Part shown: in pieces, positions 43,014 to 51,980 of the stretch
How the letters are laid out: each line of letters starts with the position of its first letter
How positions within the stretch are numbered: position 1 is the first letter of the stretch
From: Synechococcus sp. M44_DOE_062
GTDB lineage: Bacteria; Cyanobacteriota; Cyanobacteriia; Thermostichales; Thermostichaceae
Reading direction: 5' to 3'
Assembly (NCBI GenBank): GCA_015295985.1
Contig: DVDX01000039.1
Location: 1 to 64,000 of the forward strand
DNA length: 64,000 nt
The notes under the pieces: model-generated
Told to the model about the DNA's origin: nothing
Databases searched by the model: none
The model's input: the letters and a program-made list of their open reading frames with translations, nothing else
Position numbers and translations under genes: made by a program

Positions 43014-44015
43014 ATGGTTCAAGAACTTACTTCCCGCTCCACGACTGCTCGCATTTCTGCCGAAGAGGCTCGTCTTCTCTATGAGGACATGGTGCTGGGC
43101 CGCCTGTTTGAAGATAAGTGCGCCGAAATGTACTACAAGGGCAAGATGTTCGGCTTTGTGCATCTGTACAACGGCCAAGAGGCCGTCTCTACGGGGGTGA
43201 TCAAGGCGCTCAAGCCCACCGACTATGTGTGCAGCACCTACCGAGATCATGTGCATGCCCTCAGCACGGGGATCCCGCCACGGGCGGTCATGGCAGAGTT
43301 GTTCGGCAAGGCCACCGGCTGCAGCAAGGGTCGGGGTGGCTCCATGCACCTCTTCTCGGCGGAGCACAATTTCTTGGGAGGCTATGCCTTTGTGGCGGAA
43401 GGGATCCCAGTGGCAACGGGGGCTGCTTTTTCTGCCAAGTATCGGGGTACCGACCAGGTAACCGCCTGCTTCTTCGGGGATGGAGCCTGCAACAACGGCC
43501 AGTTTTACGAGTGCCTCAACATGGCTGCCCTCTGGAAGTTGCCCATCATCTATGTGGTGGAAAATAACTTCTGGGCCATCGGCATGGCCCATGAGCGCGC
43601 CACTTCCGACACCGATATCTACCGCAAAGGCCCGGCTTTTGGCATGCCCGGCTACCAGGTGGACGGGATGGATGTGCTGGCGGTGCGAGAGGCGGCCCAG
43701 CAGGCCATTGCCCGCGCCCGTGCCGGAGAAGGCCCCACCTTGCTGGAGTGCATCACCTATCGTTTTCGGGGCCATTCCCTTGCCGACCCTGACGAGCTGC
43801 GCAGTCCTGAGGAAAAAGAGTTCTGGCGGCAGCGGGATCCCATCAAGCAACTGGAACGCTACGCCCTGGAGCACAACCTAATGACCGAGGCAGACTTCCA
43901 AGCTATCCACGCGCAGGTCAGCGCCGTGATTGAGGACGCGGTTCTTTTCGCCCTGGAAAGCCCAGAGCCAACCCTGGACGAGCTGCACCGTTTTGTCTTT
44001 GCTGAAGACGACTAG
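43014..44015 (+). CDS. pdhA: Pyruvate dehydrogenase E1 component, alpha subunit
   Basis: Thiamine diphosphate-dependent decarboxylation of pyruvate as part of the complex feeding acetyl-CoA to lipid synthesis. Family signatures: [42 protein letters not shown] (HLF phospholoop region) and the ThDP motif [20 protein letters not shown] through YVVENN. The end [14 protein letters not shown] is also standard. The 333-residue length is normal. ATG 43014 fits the family better than the in-frame ATG at 43002. A strong terminator follows 220 bases after the stop. The beta subunit gene is not adjacent, as usual in cyanobacteria. Confidence 0.96.
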   Translation: MVQELTSRSTTARISAEEARLLYEDMVLGRLFEDKCAEMYYKGKMFGFVHLYNGQEAVSTGVIKALKPTDYVCSTYRDHVHALSTGIPPRAVMAELFGKATGCSKGRGGSMHLFSAEHNFLGGYAFVAEGIPVATGAAFSAKYRGTDQVTACFFGDGACNNGQFYECLNMAALWKLPIIYVVENNFWAIGMAHERATSDTDIYRKGPAFGMPGYQVDGMDVLAVREAAQQAIARARAGEGPTLLECITYRFRGHSLADPDELRSPEEKEFWRQRDPIKQLERYALEHNLMTEADFQAIHAQVSAVIEDAVLFALESPEPTLDELHRFVFAEDD

Positions 44016-44234
44016 ATCCTGGCCAGTTCCCAACCCCAACGCTCCTGCCGCGTCTCTGGCCTGTTCTGGCAGATTCACCCCTTCCTTGGTAAGGAACCTT
44101 GGGGCGTGAACGCTGGCTTTGCCTCCCAGAGCTTCTCGCTGACTCTGAAAGGACTGTGAAGGCAAGCCGGGTGTCCCAGCCCTGCAACCCCTAGAGCTCC
44201 TCCACGCTCGCCATCGGAAAACTCTTCTAGAGAG

Positions 44235-44260
44235 ATCTGCGCTATTGCGCAGATTTTTTT
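44235..44260 (+). terminator. Rho-independent terminator after pdhA
   Basis: ATCTGCGC-TATT-GCGCAGAT, eight perfect pairs, followed by T6-7. It lies 220 bases beyond the pdhA stop and 75 bases before ndhD. I see nothing else in the 44016-44334 gap. Confidence 0.9.
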
Positions 44261-44334
44261 GTAAAAATCACTTCCCATTTGTTTACACAGCTTCATATCA
44301 TTGAGATATCGAGCATGAGTATTTATTCCTGGTC

Positions 44335-45921
44335 ATGAGCAATCCTCTTGAGTTTCCCTGGCTGTCGGTGCTGGTGCTCTTGCCTCTGCTGGCAGCCTTC
44401 GGGATCCCCTTGATCCCCCAGAGCCCTTGGGTGCGTTGGTATGCCCTCGCTGTGGGGGCTTTTGATTTGGGCCTGATGGTCTATGTCTTTGCGCGGCACT
44501 ATGACCTGCAGGACTTTTCTCTGCAACTGGCGGAGCGCTACGCCTGGGTGCCCCAAATTGGGTTCCACTGGTCGCTGGCGGTGGACGGCCTGTCCTTTCC
44601 GCTGGTGTTGCTGTCGGGTTTAATCACGACCCTGTCGATTGTGGCGGCTTGGAATCTCTCTCATAAGCCGCGTTTGTTTTTCTTCTTGCTGCTGCTGATG
44701 TACGGTGCCCAGGTGGGCGTGTTTCTGGCGCAGGACATGCTCCTTTTCTTCCTGATGTGGGAGATCGAGCTGGTGCCGGTCTATCTGCTCATCTCCATTT
44801 GGGGGGGGCCGAAGCGCCAGTACGCCGCCACCAAGTTCATCCTCTACACGGCTGCCGCCTCTATTTTTATCCTGGTGGGATCCCTGGCGATGGCCTTCTA
44901 CGGCGAGGGCTTTAGCCTGGAGATGGCAGAGCTGAGCGCTAAGTCTTACCCGGTGGCCTTGGAGCTGTTGGTGTATGCGGCTTTGCTGATCGCCTTTGGG
45001 GTGAAGCTGCCGATTTTCCCGCTGCACACCTGGCTGCCGGATGCCCACAGCGAAGCCTCTGCTCCCATTTCCATGATCTTGGCGGGGGTTCTGCTCAAGA
45101 TGGGGGGCTATGGCCTGATCCGCATGAATGTGGGTATGTTGTCGGAAGCCCACGTGTACTTCGCCCCGGTGCTGGCGGTGTTGGGTGTGGTGAACATCAT
45201 CTACGGGGCGTTGGCTGCCTTTGGTCAGAACCATCTCAAGCGGCGCTTGGCCTATTCATCCATTGCCCACATGGGCTTTGTGTTGATCGGGATCTCCGCC
45301 TTCACAGAGCTGGGCATCAATGGGGCAGTGCTGCAAATGATCTCCCACGGTCTGATTGCTGCAGTTTTGTTCTTCCTGACGGGGATCACCTACGAGCGCA
45401 CCCACACCCTTGCCCTCGACAAGCTGGGTGGGTTGGCCAAGCAGATGCCGAAGGTTTTTGCCCTGTTTACGGCGGGATCCCTGGCTTCTTTGGCCCTGCC
45501 GGGAATGAGTGGATTTGTGGGTGAGCTGACGGTGTTCTTGGGCTTGACCACTAGCGATGCCTATGCACCGACCTTCAAAGCAGGAATTGCCCTGCTGGCG
45601 GCAGTGGGTATCATTTTGACGCCCATTTACTTGCTCTCCATGCTGCGGCAGGTGTTCTATGGGGCTCAGGATCCTGGCTTGGTTTTGGAAGACTCCCTGG
45701 GGGATATGCGCCCGCGGGAAATGGCAGTGGCCCTCTGTCTGCTGTTGCCGATTCTCGGCATTGGCTTCTACCCGCGCCTGGCTACCCAAACCTACGATGT
45801 CAGGACGGTGGCGGTAGCTGCCCAGTTGCGCAGTGTGTTGGCAACTGAAATTGTGCAGCGACCTTTCTTCCCCTCGCCAGTGCAATCGGCCCAGGTGGCG
45901 GCTCTGCCCCTGGAAGATTGA
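44335..45921 (+). CDS. ndhD: NAD(P)H-quinone oxidoreductase chain 4 (NDH-1 subunit NdhD)
   Basis: Proton-pumping antiporter-like membrane subunit of cyanobacterial NDH-1, used in respiration, cyclic electron flow and, with NdhF paralogues, CO2 uptake. About 14 membrane helices are visible. Conserved charged positions lie in [39 protein letters not shown] and [19 protein letters not shown]. At 528 residues it is normal for the NdhD1/D2 type; I cannot tell which paralogue from this alone. ATG 44335 is the family start. A miniature IS605-like element lies 60 bases downstream. Confidence 0.96.
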   Translation: MSNPLEFPWLSVLVLLPLLAAFGIPLIPQSPWVRWYALAVGAFDLGLMVYVFARHYDLQDFSLQLAERYAWVPQIGFHWSLAVDGLSFPLVLLSGLITTLSIVAAWNLSHKPRLFFFLLLLMYGAQVGVFLAQDMLLFFLMWEIELVPVYLLISIWGGPKRQYAATKFILYTAAASIFILVGSLAMAFYGEGFSLEMAELSAKSYPVALELLVYAALLIAFGVKLPIFPLHTWLPDAHSEASAPISMILAGVLLKMGGYGLIRMNVGMLSEAHVYFAPVLAVLGVVNIIYGALAAFGQNHLKRRLAYSSIAHMGFVLIGISAFTELGINGAVLQMISHGLIAAVLFFLTGITYERTHTLALDKLGGLAKQMPKVFALFTAGSLASLALPGMSGFVGELTVFLGLTTSDAYAPTFKAGIALLAAVGIILTPIYLLSMLRQVFYGAQDPGLVLEDSLGDMRPREMAVALCLLLPILGIGFYPRLATQTYDVRTVAVAAQLRSVLATEIVQRPFFPSPVQSAQVAALPLED

Positions 45922-45989
45922 AAGGGGGGGGTCAGACGCAGTTCCTTTTTTTCTCTATTCCTTCTCTGTCCAGAAGAGCTGTTGACACT

Positions 45990-46009
45990 CCCACGACTCA
46001 AGTCGTGGG
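45990..46009. repeat. Left hairpin of the miniature element
   Basis: CCCACGAC-TCAA-GTCGTGGG, eight pairs. Confidence 0.85.
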
Positions 46010-46016
46010 ATTCTAA

Positions 46017-46037
46017 GGCCTACGGCCCGCTGCCGCG
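46017..46037 (-). repeat. Double-hairpin repeat, GGCC/GGCC type, inside the miniature element
   Basis: Minus strand CGC-GGCA-GCG then GGCC-GTA-GGCC, fully paired. Confidence 0.85.
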
Positions 46038-46217
46038 AAACGCAGTCCACAAAGAGACCCATAAAGGCGTTGTCAAGACGCCTCTACACAGTTCCTTGGG
46101 GTTTTGCCCCAAAGTTCTGCTTACTTGCTTGTAAGTCGCCGATTGGGTTTTTCACCAAGGATGGCGATTAGGTATAGTCTAGCCTAGAGCGACTCAAGTT
46201 GCTTGTGGGCTTTTCCT

Positions 46218-46237
46218 CCCCGTACTGAAGTACGGGG
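46218..46237. repeat. Right hairpin of the miniature element
   Basis: CCCCGTAC-TGAA-GTACGGGG, eight pairs. Confidence 0.85.
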
Positions 46238-46387
46238 CTACCAAGCTATCCGAATGTGTTTGGGGAGTGGCCCGACTCAACGTTCAGCTCTTCTTTTGTT
46301 TTTTTTAAGTTTTAAGATTGGATTTCGGATCCGGAATGGGTCTGTACTGGGATTTTCTTGTGGCCGATTGTTCTTGCGCTGTCTATC

Positions 46388-46567
46388 CTATCGGTGATCG
46401 GTGTGGATAGAGTTCTGTTCCATCAGGTTTAGCTGCACCACCAACCACCAGAGGGTTACATCGGAATAGGTTGCCCGACGCTTGAGCCGAGAAATGGAGT
46501 GTACCGGGTTTTGGCTGTCGATCATCCACTCAGAAGCGATGATTTGGCCGCGTTGCTGAGCATTCAT
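46388..46567 (-). CDS. Small conserved-looking hypothetical protein
   Basis: A 59-residue frame, MNAQQRGQIIASEWMIDSQN then a basic middle (RLKRRATYSDVTLWWLVVQL). ATG 46567 has GGAGGGAG about six bases upstream, an unusually good ribosome-binding site for this window, which is the main reason to believe it. No motif is recognised. It lies between the miniature IS element and the HAS-barrel gene. Confidence 0.5.
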   Translation of the reverse strand: MNAQQRGQIIASEWMIDSQNPVHSISRLKRRATYSDVTLWWLVVQLNLMEQNSIHTDHR

Positions 46568-46913
46568 TGTTTCTCCCTCCGCTCGCCAACTGCTCAATAC
46601 TTAGAATGGCTAATACTCAGGATGGCGAATTTGGGCGGGAGCGTGTGAAAAAATATATTACGCAGGGATCCCTAGAGTCGGCTAACTTTCTTAGCAATGC
46701 GGATCTCATAACCTGTTGGGTTGCCGATTTGCCGTCCGAGGATCGGGAAAAACGTTGCAAAAGGGGCAAAATGTTGGGTGGGGGGATGCCCCTATCTTCA
46801 CAAGTCTTAAAACCTGGAAAGATTTCATTTTCCCCTGACTTGTCTGTGGGTCTGGATCCCACCTCCCTGCGTGGGCTTTTGCGGCAGCAACCCTTGAGAA
46901 GTCTGAAATCGCG
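46568..46913. other. Gene-poor stretch upstream of the HAS-barrel gene
   Basis: A plus-strand frame from ATG 46606 ends in an ATGA overlap with the next gene, but its sequence has no family look and includes GGGATCCC words, so I do not call it. An AT-rich TATATTAC near 46655 could be a -10 box. Nothing else is seen. Confidence 0.4.
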
Positions 46914-47537
46914 ATGAGAGCCAAGGCCATCTCCCCCCAGCCTGCCTCTGCTTTTGGAGAAGTGGTGGAGGCCAACACCACAACCTTTGTGGCCCAGTGC
47001 TTTGAGTCAGAACGCCTGACCTTCCCCCCTATGCCTGCTCTCGGCAGTTGGACGCGCTCCCAAGACGAAGAGACCGGCAATCTGATCTATGGGGTGGTTT
47101 GCTATGCCTCCATTGCCCCTATCGACACTGTTCATCGCGCCAGGGCTTTGGGCCTCTCCCCGCAGGAGCTGCGGGAGCAACAGCCCCAAATTTTTGCCAT
47201 GTTGCGCACCGATTTCCGCGCGGCCATTGTCGGCTTTGTCAGCGGGGGACGGGTCTATCAGTACTTGCCGCCACGCCCCCCCCAGATTCACCAGCCGGTT
47301 TATCTCTGCTCCGATACCGAGGTGAGGGAGTTTTGCCGCTCTTTCGAGTTTTTGCGCACCCTGCTACAGGTCAACGGGATCCCAACCGATGAGCTGGTGG
47401 CTGCCGTGATCCGCCAGACTTACCGAATCCTGAACCGAGATCGCAACTGGCTTTTACAGGCAGGTCGGCAGTTGAGCTCTCTGCTGCGGGATGATTATGA
47501 GCATCTCAGCGCAATTTTACGAAAGATTGAAGCCTAA
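46914..47537 (+). CDS. HAS-barrel domain-like conserved cyanobacterial protein
   Basis: A 207-residue soluble protein. The N-terminal 90 residues (GEVVEANTTTFVAQCFES, PPMPALGSWTRSQDEETG, YGVVCYASIAPIDTVHRARA) have the small beta-barrel pattern found at the N-terminus of HerA-type ATPases and F-ATP synthase, annotated in cyanobacteria as HAS-barrel. The rest is helical (EFCRSFEFLRTLLQVNG, QAGRQLSSLLRDDYEHLSAI). It lacks any ATPase motif. Members are widespread in cyanobacteria; function unknown. ATG 46914 is the family-like start. Confidence 0.75.
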   Translation: MRAKAISPQPASAFGEVVEANTTTFVAQCFESERLTFPPMPALGSWTRSQDEETGNLIYGVVCYASIAPIDTVHRARALGLSPQELREQQPQIFAMLRTDFRAAIVGFVSGGRVYQYLPPRPPQIHQPVYLCSDTEVREFCRSFEFLRTLLQVNGIPTDELVAAVIRQTYRILNRDRNWLLQAGRQLSSLLRDDYEHLSAILRKIEA

Positions 47538-47651
47538 GCGAAGAAATATTGAGAATGGCCTTGGATCCTTCTTGAGCCCGGTCGGAGGATGATAATCTGA
47601 GGCCGTTTCCTATGAAGTTTATTCCTTTTGTATCCTCTTTCTGCTGTAAAA

Positions 47652-47846
47652 ATGTTTAACAAATTCAATCCTTCTGACAAACCCTCCAAAGGCAATTGGG
47701 CAGGTCGCACCTTTTCCGCTGCTACGGGCGCTTCGGTGGCAGCCGGCGTTTGCGTTGCCCACGGTCAACCGGCTCATGTGTCACTGTTGGTGGCCTGTTG
47801 CGCGACCGTATTTGCCCTCGTTTTGGATGAAATGGGCTGGATCTAG
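47652..47846 (+). CDS. Small hydrophobic protein of unknown function
   Basis: A 64-residue frame beginning MFNKFNPSDKPSKGNWAGRT, then a hydrophobic Ala/Val-rich segment (FSAATGASVAAGVCVAHG, VSLLVACCATVFALVLDEMG) that could be one or two membrane helices. The base composition of the start region is more AT-rich than the neighbours. No recognised family and no clear ribosome-binding site. The 105 bases around it on each side hold nothing else. Confidence 0.5.
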   Translation: MFNKFNPSDKPSKGNWAGRTFSAATGASVAAGVCVAHGQPAHVSLLVACCATVFALVLDEMGWI

Positions 47847-47961
47847 GCTCGGTTTCAACGTCAGCTTTGGATTTTGCTGCATAGGAAGCCGGTCTAAAGC
47901 AGAGACCAACCAATAGGGATCCCTGGCCCTCTGGGTTTGCTGCTTGGGTGAAAGGATCCCT

Positions 47962-49086
47962 TCATCTGGCTTCGCGGGCTGCCCGCACCAACAATCCTGC
48001 TGTGATCAGCCCTGCCAGAATGGAGCTACCCCCATGACTGAACAAGGGCAGGGGCACGCCTGTGGTGGGCAGAATCCCGGTGACCACGCCGATGTTCATC
48101 AGCGACTGTCCCACCAAAAACATCAGGCAGCCGCAGGCTACCAAGCGAATGGTCAACTCTCGACAGCGCCCCATCACCCGCCAGCCCAGCAAGGTGTAGA
48201 AAGTCAGCAACCCCAAAAAGAACAGGGATCCGGCCAAGCCAAATTCTTCTGCATACACCGAGAAGATGAAGTCGGTGTATTGGATGGGCAGGTAGAACAG
48301 CTTTTGCTGGGAAAGGCCATACCCTTTGCCCCACAGGCCGCCAGAGCCAATAGCCAACAGGCTTTGCACCAACTGGTAGCCATCCCCTTGGGCGTTGCCC
48401 CAGGGATCCAAAAAAGCCAGGATACGCCGCCGTTGGTAATCTTTGCTGAGAATGCTCACCACAGCCGCCAGAATTCCCAGCCCCGCTGTGGCCAAAAGGC
48501 TGAAAGCTGGGATCCCGGCAGTCCAAGCCATAGCCCAGAGGGTGAGGCCGCAGATGGCTGTGGTGCCCAGGTTGGGCTGGGCGAGGATCCCCAAGAGCGC
48601 AAGGGCGAAGATACCCACCCAGAGGATGCGAAACCAGAGAGGATGGTGAAACCAGCGGCCAAAGACCCAGGATCCCTGCAACACCAATAGGGGCTTGAGC
48701 AATTCCGAGGGCTGGATAACAGGGATCACCTTCAAATCCAGCCAGCGGCTGGCCTCCAGGCGGGAAACCCCCAGCCCCGGCACCTGAGTGGCCCACACCA
48801 GGCCAACCCCCACCAAGCAGAGGATCCCGGCCCAGGGGAACCAGCGCCGCAGCGGGATCCGCACCAGAGCCCAGAAACAGCCCAGACCCAGCCCGGCCCA
48901 GAGTAACTGCCGCTTAAAGAAGTAGAGGCCATCACCGGTGATCCGCTGAGCCACCGGGTAGGAAGCGGAAAACAGCATCATCAGTCCCAGCGCCAACCAG
49001 ATCAAAGTAAGCCAGCGCAGCCAGCGAGCTTCAGCATTCCAGGGATCCCTGAAGGGCTTGGCAGCAGGCTCGGAAATGGTTGCCAC
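47962..49086 (-). CDS. ftsW: Cell-division/elongation SEDS protein (FtsW/RodA family)
   Basis: Ten-helix SEDS glycosyltransferase that polymerises lipid II at the septum. Signatures: LKPLLVLQGSWVF, QPNLGTTAICGLTLWAM, AFLDPWGNAQGDGYQLVQSLLAIGSGGLWGKG and the C-terminal TGVPLPLFSHGGSSILAG. GTG 49086 is my choice (374 residues); it overlaps the end of murD by 56 bases. The frame continues 40 codons further upstream, but that part lies inside murD and looks unlike the family. Adjacent murD on the same strand argues for FtsW rather than RodA and for a small division/wall operon. Confidence 0.9.
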   Translation of the reverse strand: MATISEPAAKPFRDPWNAEARWLRWLTLIWLALGLMMLFSASYPVAQRITGDGLYFFKRQLLWAGLGLGCFWALVRIPLRRWFPWAGILCLVGVGLVWATQVPGLGVSRLEASRWLDLKVIPVIQPSELLKPLLVLQGSWVFGRWFHHPLWFRILWVGIFALALLGILAQPNLGTTAICGLTLWAMAWTAGIPAFSLLATAGLGILAAVVSILSKDYQRRRILAFLDPWGNAQGDGYQLVQSLLAIGSGGLWGKGYGLSQQKLFYLPIQYTDFIFSVYAEEFGLAGSLFFLGLLTFYTLLGWRVMGRCRELTIRLVACGCLMFLVGQSLMNIGVVTGILPTTGVPLPLFSHGGSSILAGLITAGLLVRAAREAR

Positions 49087-50473
49087 GGTGTTCAAAGCTG
49101 GAATACTGGTCAAAACTGGCACAGGCGGGAGACAGCAAAACGGTGATGGGCTGAGCGGGCTTCCCCAAACTCTGAGCTTGACGGGAAAGGGAACAAGCCG
49201 CTGCAAAGGCTCTTTCCACCGCTACATCTAGGGTTGGCACGAGCTCAACGTCAGTATAGTGGATCCCCTGAAGGGCCTCCGCCAGCACTGGCGCAGACTC
49301 CCCCATTAGCACCACGCGGGCCACCTTAGCCCGAATCAACTGTAGCCAGGCGCTGGGATCCCCCTGCTTAGCCCTTCCCCCGGCAATCAGAACAAGGGGT
49401 GGGGAGAGGGCGTTGAGCGCCACCCAGCCAGCCTCGTAGTTGGTGGCCTTGCTGTCGTTGACAAAGCGGATAGGGGTGGATCCCACCTGGATTTGCGCCA
49501 CCCGCTCCAGCCGATGGGGCATGCCGGCAAAAGATCGAATGGCTTTTTGAATGGCAACGTTGGGGAGCCCAGCCAGACGCGCTGCTGCTGCTGCCAAGAG
49601 CAGGTTTTGCAGGTTGTGTTGGCCGGGGCAGCGTTCTGCAAAGTCCTCCAGCTCCGCCACCATCTCCCCCTGGATGTAGAGGCGGTTTTCCCGCAGGTCA
49701 ACGGATGCGGTGGGATCCCGATCGCAACAGAGTTGCGGGGCAGCAAGGGAGATCCAATAGGTATTTTCCCAGTCCTGCCGGCGGTGGTACAGGTAGGGAT
49801 CCTCGCCATTGAGCACCCGCCACTGAGCCCGATCCAAAAGGCGAGCCTTGAAGCTGGCATAGCGCTCCAGCGTCCCGTGCCGTTCTAGGTGATCGGGAGT
49901 GAAGGTAGTCCACACCCCAATGCGCGGCGGGCCTCCGGGAGTACTGCTCATGAGGCGGCTGCTGGCTTCCAACTGATAGCTGCTCAGCTCCGCCACGATC
50001 CAGTCCGGCTCTAGCTTTCCTTGGAGTGTTTCCAAAGCCACCTGCGACAGGGGCAGGCCAATGTTGCCGCAGGGGATCCCTTGCAACCCCGCCGCCTTGA
50101 ACATCTCTGCCACCAGAGCCGTGGTGGTGCTTTTGCCGTTGGTGCCGGTGATCCCCACCCAAGGCAGATGGTCAAGATAGGTCCAGGCCAGCTCTGCCTC
50201 TCCCACCACTGGGATCCCCTGCTGACGCGCCTCCTGCAGCAGTGGGTGATCCCAGGCAATGCCCGGACTGACCACCACCTGCCTCACTCCTGCGGCCAGT
50301 TGAAAAGACTGCCCCAGCCGAACTGGGATCCCTTCCTGATTGAGCTCGGCCTGCCGCTGTCTGAGAAGAGGGGAATCTTGCTCATCCCAAACCAGCACTT
50401 CATAACCCTGGGCCCGCAACAGCCGCGCTGCCGCTAGCCCCGCAATGCCTAGCCCCAAAACTTGATGTCGCAC
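49031..50473 (-). CDS. murD: UDP-N-acetylmuramoyl-L-alanine:D-glutamate ligase
   Basis: Cytoplasmic ligase adding D-Glu in peptidoglycan precursor synthesis. The N-terminal Rossmann-like VLGLGIAGLAAARLL, the ATP loop GITGTNGKSTTTALVAEM near residue 111, GNIGLPL, AELSSYQLEAS, NLLLAAAAARLAGL and the C-terminal VLLSPACASFDQYSSFEHRG complete the Mur ligase set. Start GTG 50473 is the family start; 480 residues. ftsW overlaps its 3' end. The 300 bases upstream (50474-50773) hold no gene, repeat or clear promoter that I can see. Confidence 0.95.
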   Translation of the reverse strand: MRHQVLGLGIAGLAAARLLRAQGYEVLVWDEQDSPLLRQRQAELNQEGIPVRLGQSFQLAAGVRQVVVSPGIAWDHPLLQEARQQGIPVVGEAELAWTYLDHLPWVGITGTNGKSTTTALVAEMFKAAGLQGIPCGNIGLPLSQVALETLQGKLEPDWIVAELSSYQLEASSRLMSSTPGGPPRIGVWTTFTPDHLERHGTLERYASFKARLLDRAQWRVLNGEDPYLYHRRQDWENTYWISLAAPQLCCDRDPTASVDLRENRLYIQGEMVAELEDFAERCPGQHNLQNLLLAAAAARLAGLPNVAIQKAIRSFAGMPHRLERVAQIQVGSTPIRFVNDSKATNYEAGWVALNALSPPLVLIAGGRAKQGDPSAWLQLIRAKVARVVLMGESAPVLAEALQGIHYTDVELVPTLDVAVERAFAAACSLSRQAQSLGKPAQPITVLLSPACASFDQYSSFEHRGNHFRACCQALQGSLEC

Positions 50474-50773
50474 GCTGGTTTCTACTTCACTTCTTTTCTG
50501 GGATCCCTGCTTGGATCTTACCGGTCACGTCCTTGACCCGCATGTTTTTGTTCGACATTCCCTTGCTTATGGGGGTGGCCAGTTGGTGGCGTGGATGGAG
50601 TTTTCTTGGCCGCCTGGATGGCTAACTTGGGAATAGGCTAGAAACCAGTCCGCCGGCCTTGGGGCAATGAGCACTGTTAGCTAAGCAGCCACCCAAATCT
50701 ACCCGAATCAACATCCCGATGTGATACCGCAAGAGATAGGCCAAGATAGGAAAACCGTTCAGACGGGAGCCTG

Positions 50774-51817
50774 ATGCCTGCCCCTTCCCGCTGGCCTAGT
50801 TGGGCTAAACTCAACAACTCTCAGTTGTTGCGCATTTTACTGACCTTGGCTTGTGCTTGGGCGATATCCCAAGTGCTGGCTTACTTTAAGCTGGTCATCA
50901 CTATTTTTGTGTTGGCGGCTATTCTGGCCTATTTGCTCAGCTATCCAGTGGGTTGGTTGAGCCACTTTTTCTCTCACAATTTCTCAGTGTATTTGGTAAC
51001 TTTTATTACAGTTGTTCTCCTGTCCAGTATGACCGCAGTGCTGGGCCTGACATTAATTTCGCAGTTACCTCAGCTTCAAGAGAGTATTGCCGCATTTCTG
51101 AATACTATTTTCGATGCCATTGATCAGTTGGAGCGCCTGCTGGGAAATTTTAACATTACAGTCGATATCCAAGAATTTGAGCAGCAAATCAAAGACCAAA
51201 CTCTAAATCTGTTGGGCTCTGGTGTGTTGACTTTGCGCATCTTGCTCTTGGGTTTGGTCAATCTGTTTTTAATCTTCATCGTTGCTTTTTTCATGCTTTT
51301 GGATGGCAAGCGACTGTGGAACTTATTTCTAAAACCCTTTCCAGAAGATTGGAAAGATCGAATTACCGAGAGTGTACGGCGGAACTTCCTAGGATTTTTT
51401 TGGGGTCGGGTTGTGCTGTCATTTTTCTTTGCCATCTCAACCTTTCTGGTATTTTTACTGCTTGAGATCCCTTCGGCACTAACTTTATCTTTGATTGCAG
51501 GGCTGTTTGATTTGATTCCAGGCATTGGAGCTACTATTGGCATTAGCTTAATTGCCCTAATTGTCTTACCACAAAGCGTATGGCTTTCTATCCAGGTCTT
51601 GGTGATCTGTATTTCTCTGCAGCAGGTGGAAGAAAACTTGCTCTTGCCCCGTGTGATGCAGGGATCCCTGAACATCAGCCCGGTGGTTATGTTTTTCTCC
51701 CTCTTTGTGGGTGGCACTGTGGCCGGTTTGTTGGGGGTGTTCTTGGCTATTCCGGTGACGGGGGTATTGATCAACCTGCTGGAGATCGATGAGATGAAAG
51801 GGGATCCGAAGCGGTGA
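50774..51817 (+). CDS. AI-2E family transporter (PerM-like)
   Basis: A 347-residue membrane protein with about eight helices in the typical AI-2E/UPF0118 order: KLVITIFVLAAILAYLLSYP, a central helical loop (LERLLGNFNITVDIQEFEQQ), LVNLFLIFIVAFFMLLDGKR, ALTLSLIAGLFDLIPGIGATI and the end NISPVVMFFSLFVGGTVAGLLG. The PGIGATIG motif is conserved. Despite the name, the substrate is usually unknown; relatives act as sodium/proton antiporters or export small molecules. ATG 50774 is preceded by CGGGAGC. The first 100 bases are more AT-rich than the neighbours. Confidence 0.85.
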   Translation: MPAPSRWPSWAKLNNSQLLRILLTLACAWAISQVLAYFKLVITIFVLAAILAYLLSYPVGWLSHFFSHNFSVYLVTFITVVLLSSMTAVLGLTLISQLPQLQESIAAFLNTIFDAIDQLERLLGNFNITVDIQEFEQQIKDQTLNLLGSGVLTLRILLLGLVNLFLIFIVAFFMLLDGKRLWNLFLKPFPEDWKDRITESVRRNFLGFFWGRVVLSFFFAISTFLVFLLLEIPSALTLSLIAGLFDLIPGIGATIGISLIALIVLPQSVWLSIQVLVICISLQQVEENLLLPRVMQGSLNISPVVMFFSLFVGGTVAGLLGVFLAIPVTGVLINLLEIDEMKGDPKR

Positions 51818-51980
51818 GGTTCACCCAAAGCTGACTCTAGGGGCAGATGTTTCGCCGGGCACCATCTACAACCCGTACAGATTTGTCTTTGGCGTGGAAA
51901 AGATCTCGCCTACCCTGCCAGCCTCACCTTGTGGATGCTGTGGGAGTTGTCTTCAATTTTCTTCCCTATGCATCATCAGT

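Larger units (their letters stand above)
45981..46245. mobile_element. Miniature IS200/IS605-like element (no gene)
   Basis: About 260 bases with no reading frame are bounded by two hairpins typical of IS605-family ends: CCCACGAC-TCAA-GTCGTGGG at 45990-46009 and CCCCGTAC-TGAA-GTACGGGG at 46218-46237, both eight perfect pairs. One GGCC-type double-hairpin repeat (46017-46037) lies just inside the left hairpin. This looks like a non-autonomous derivative mobilised by a Tyr transposase from elsewhere. The rest of the 45922-46387 gap is featureless. Confidence 0.65.

Noticed and set aside
46606-46917. Plus-strand frame ending in an ATGA overlap with the HAS-barrel gene
   Set aside because: The overlap is attractive but the peptide has no domain pattern, no ribosome-binding site and contains GGGATCCC words read as coding. 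I could not support it.
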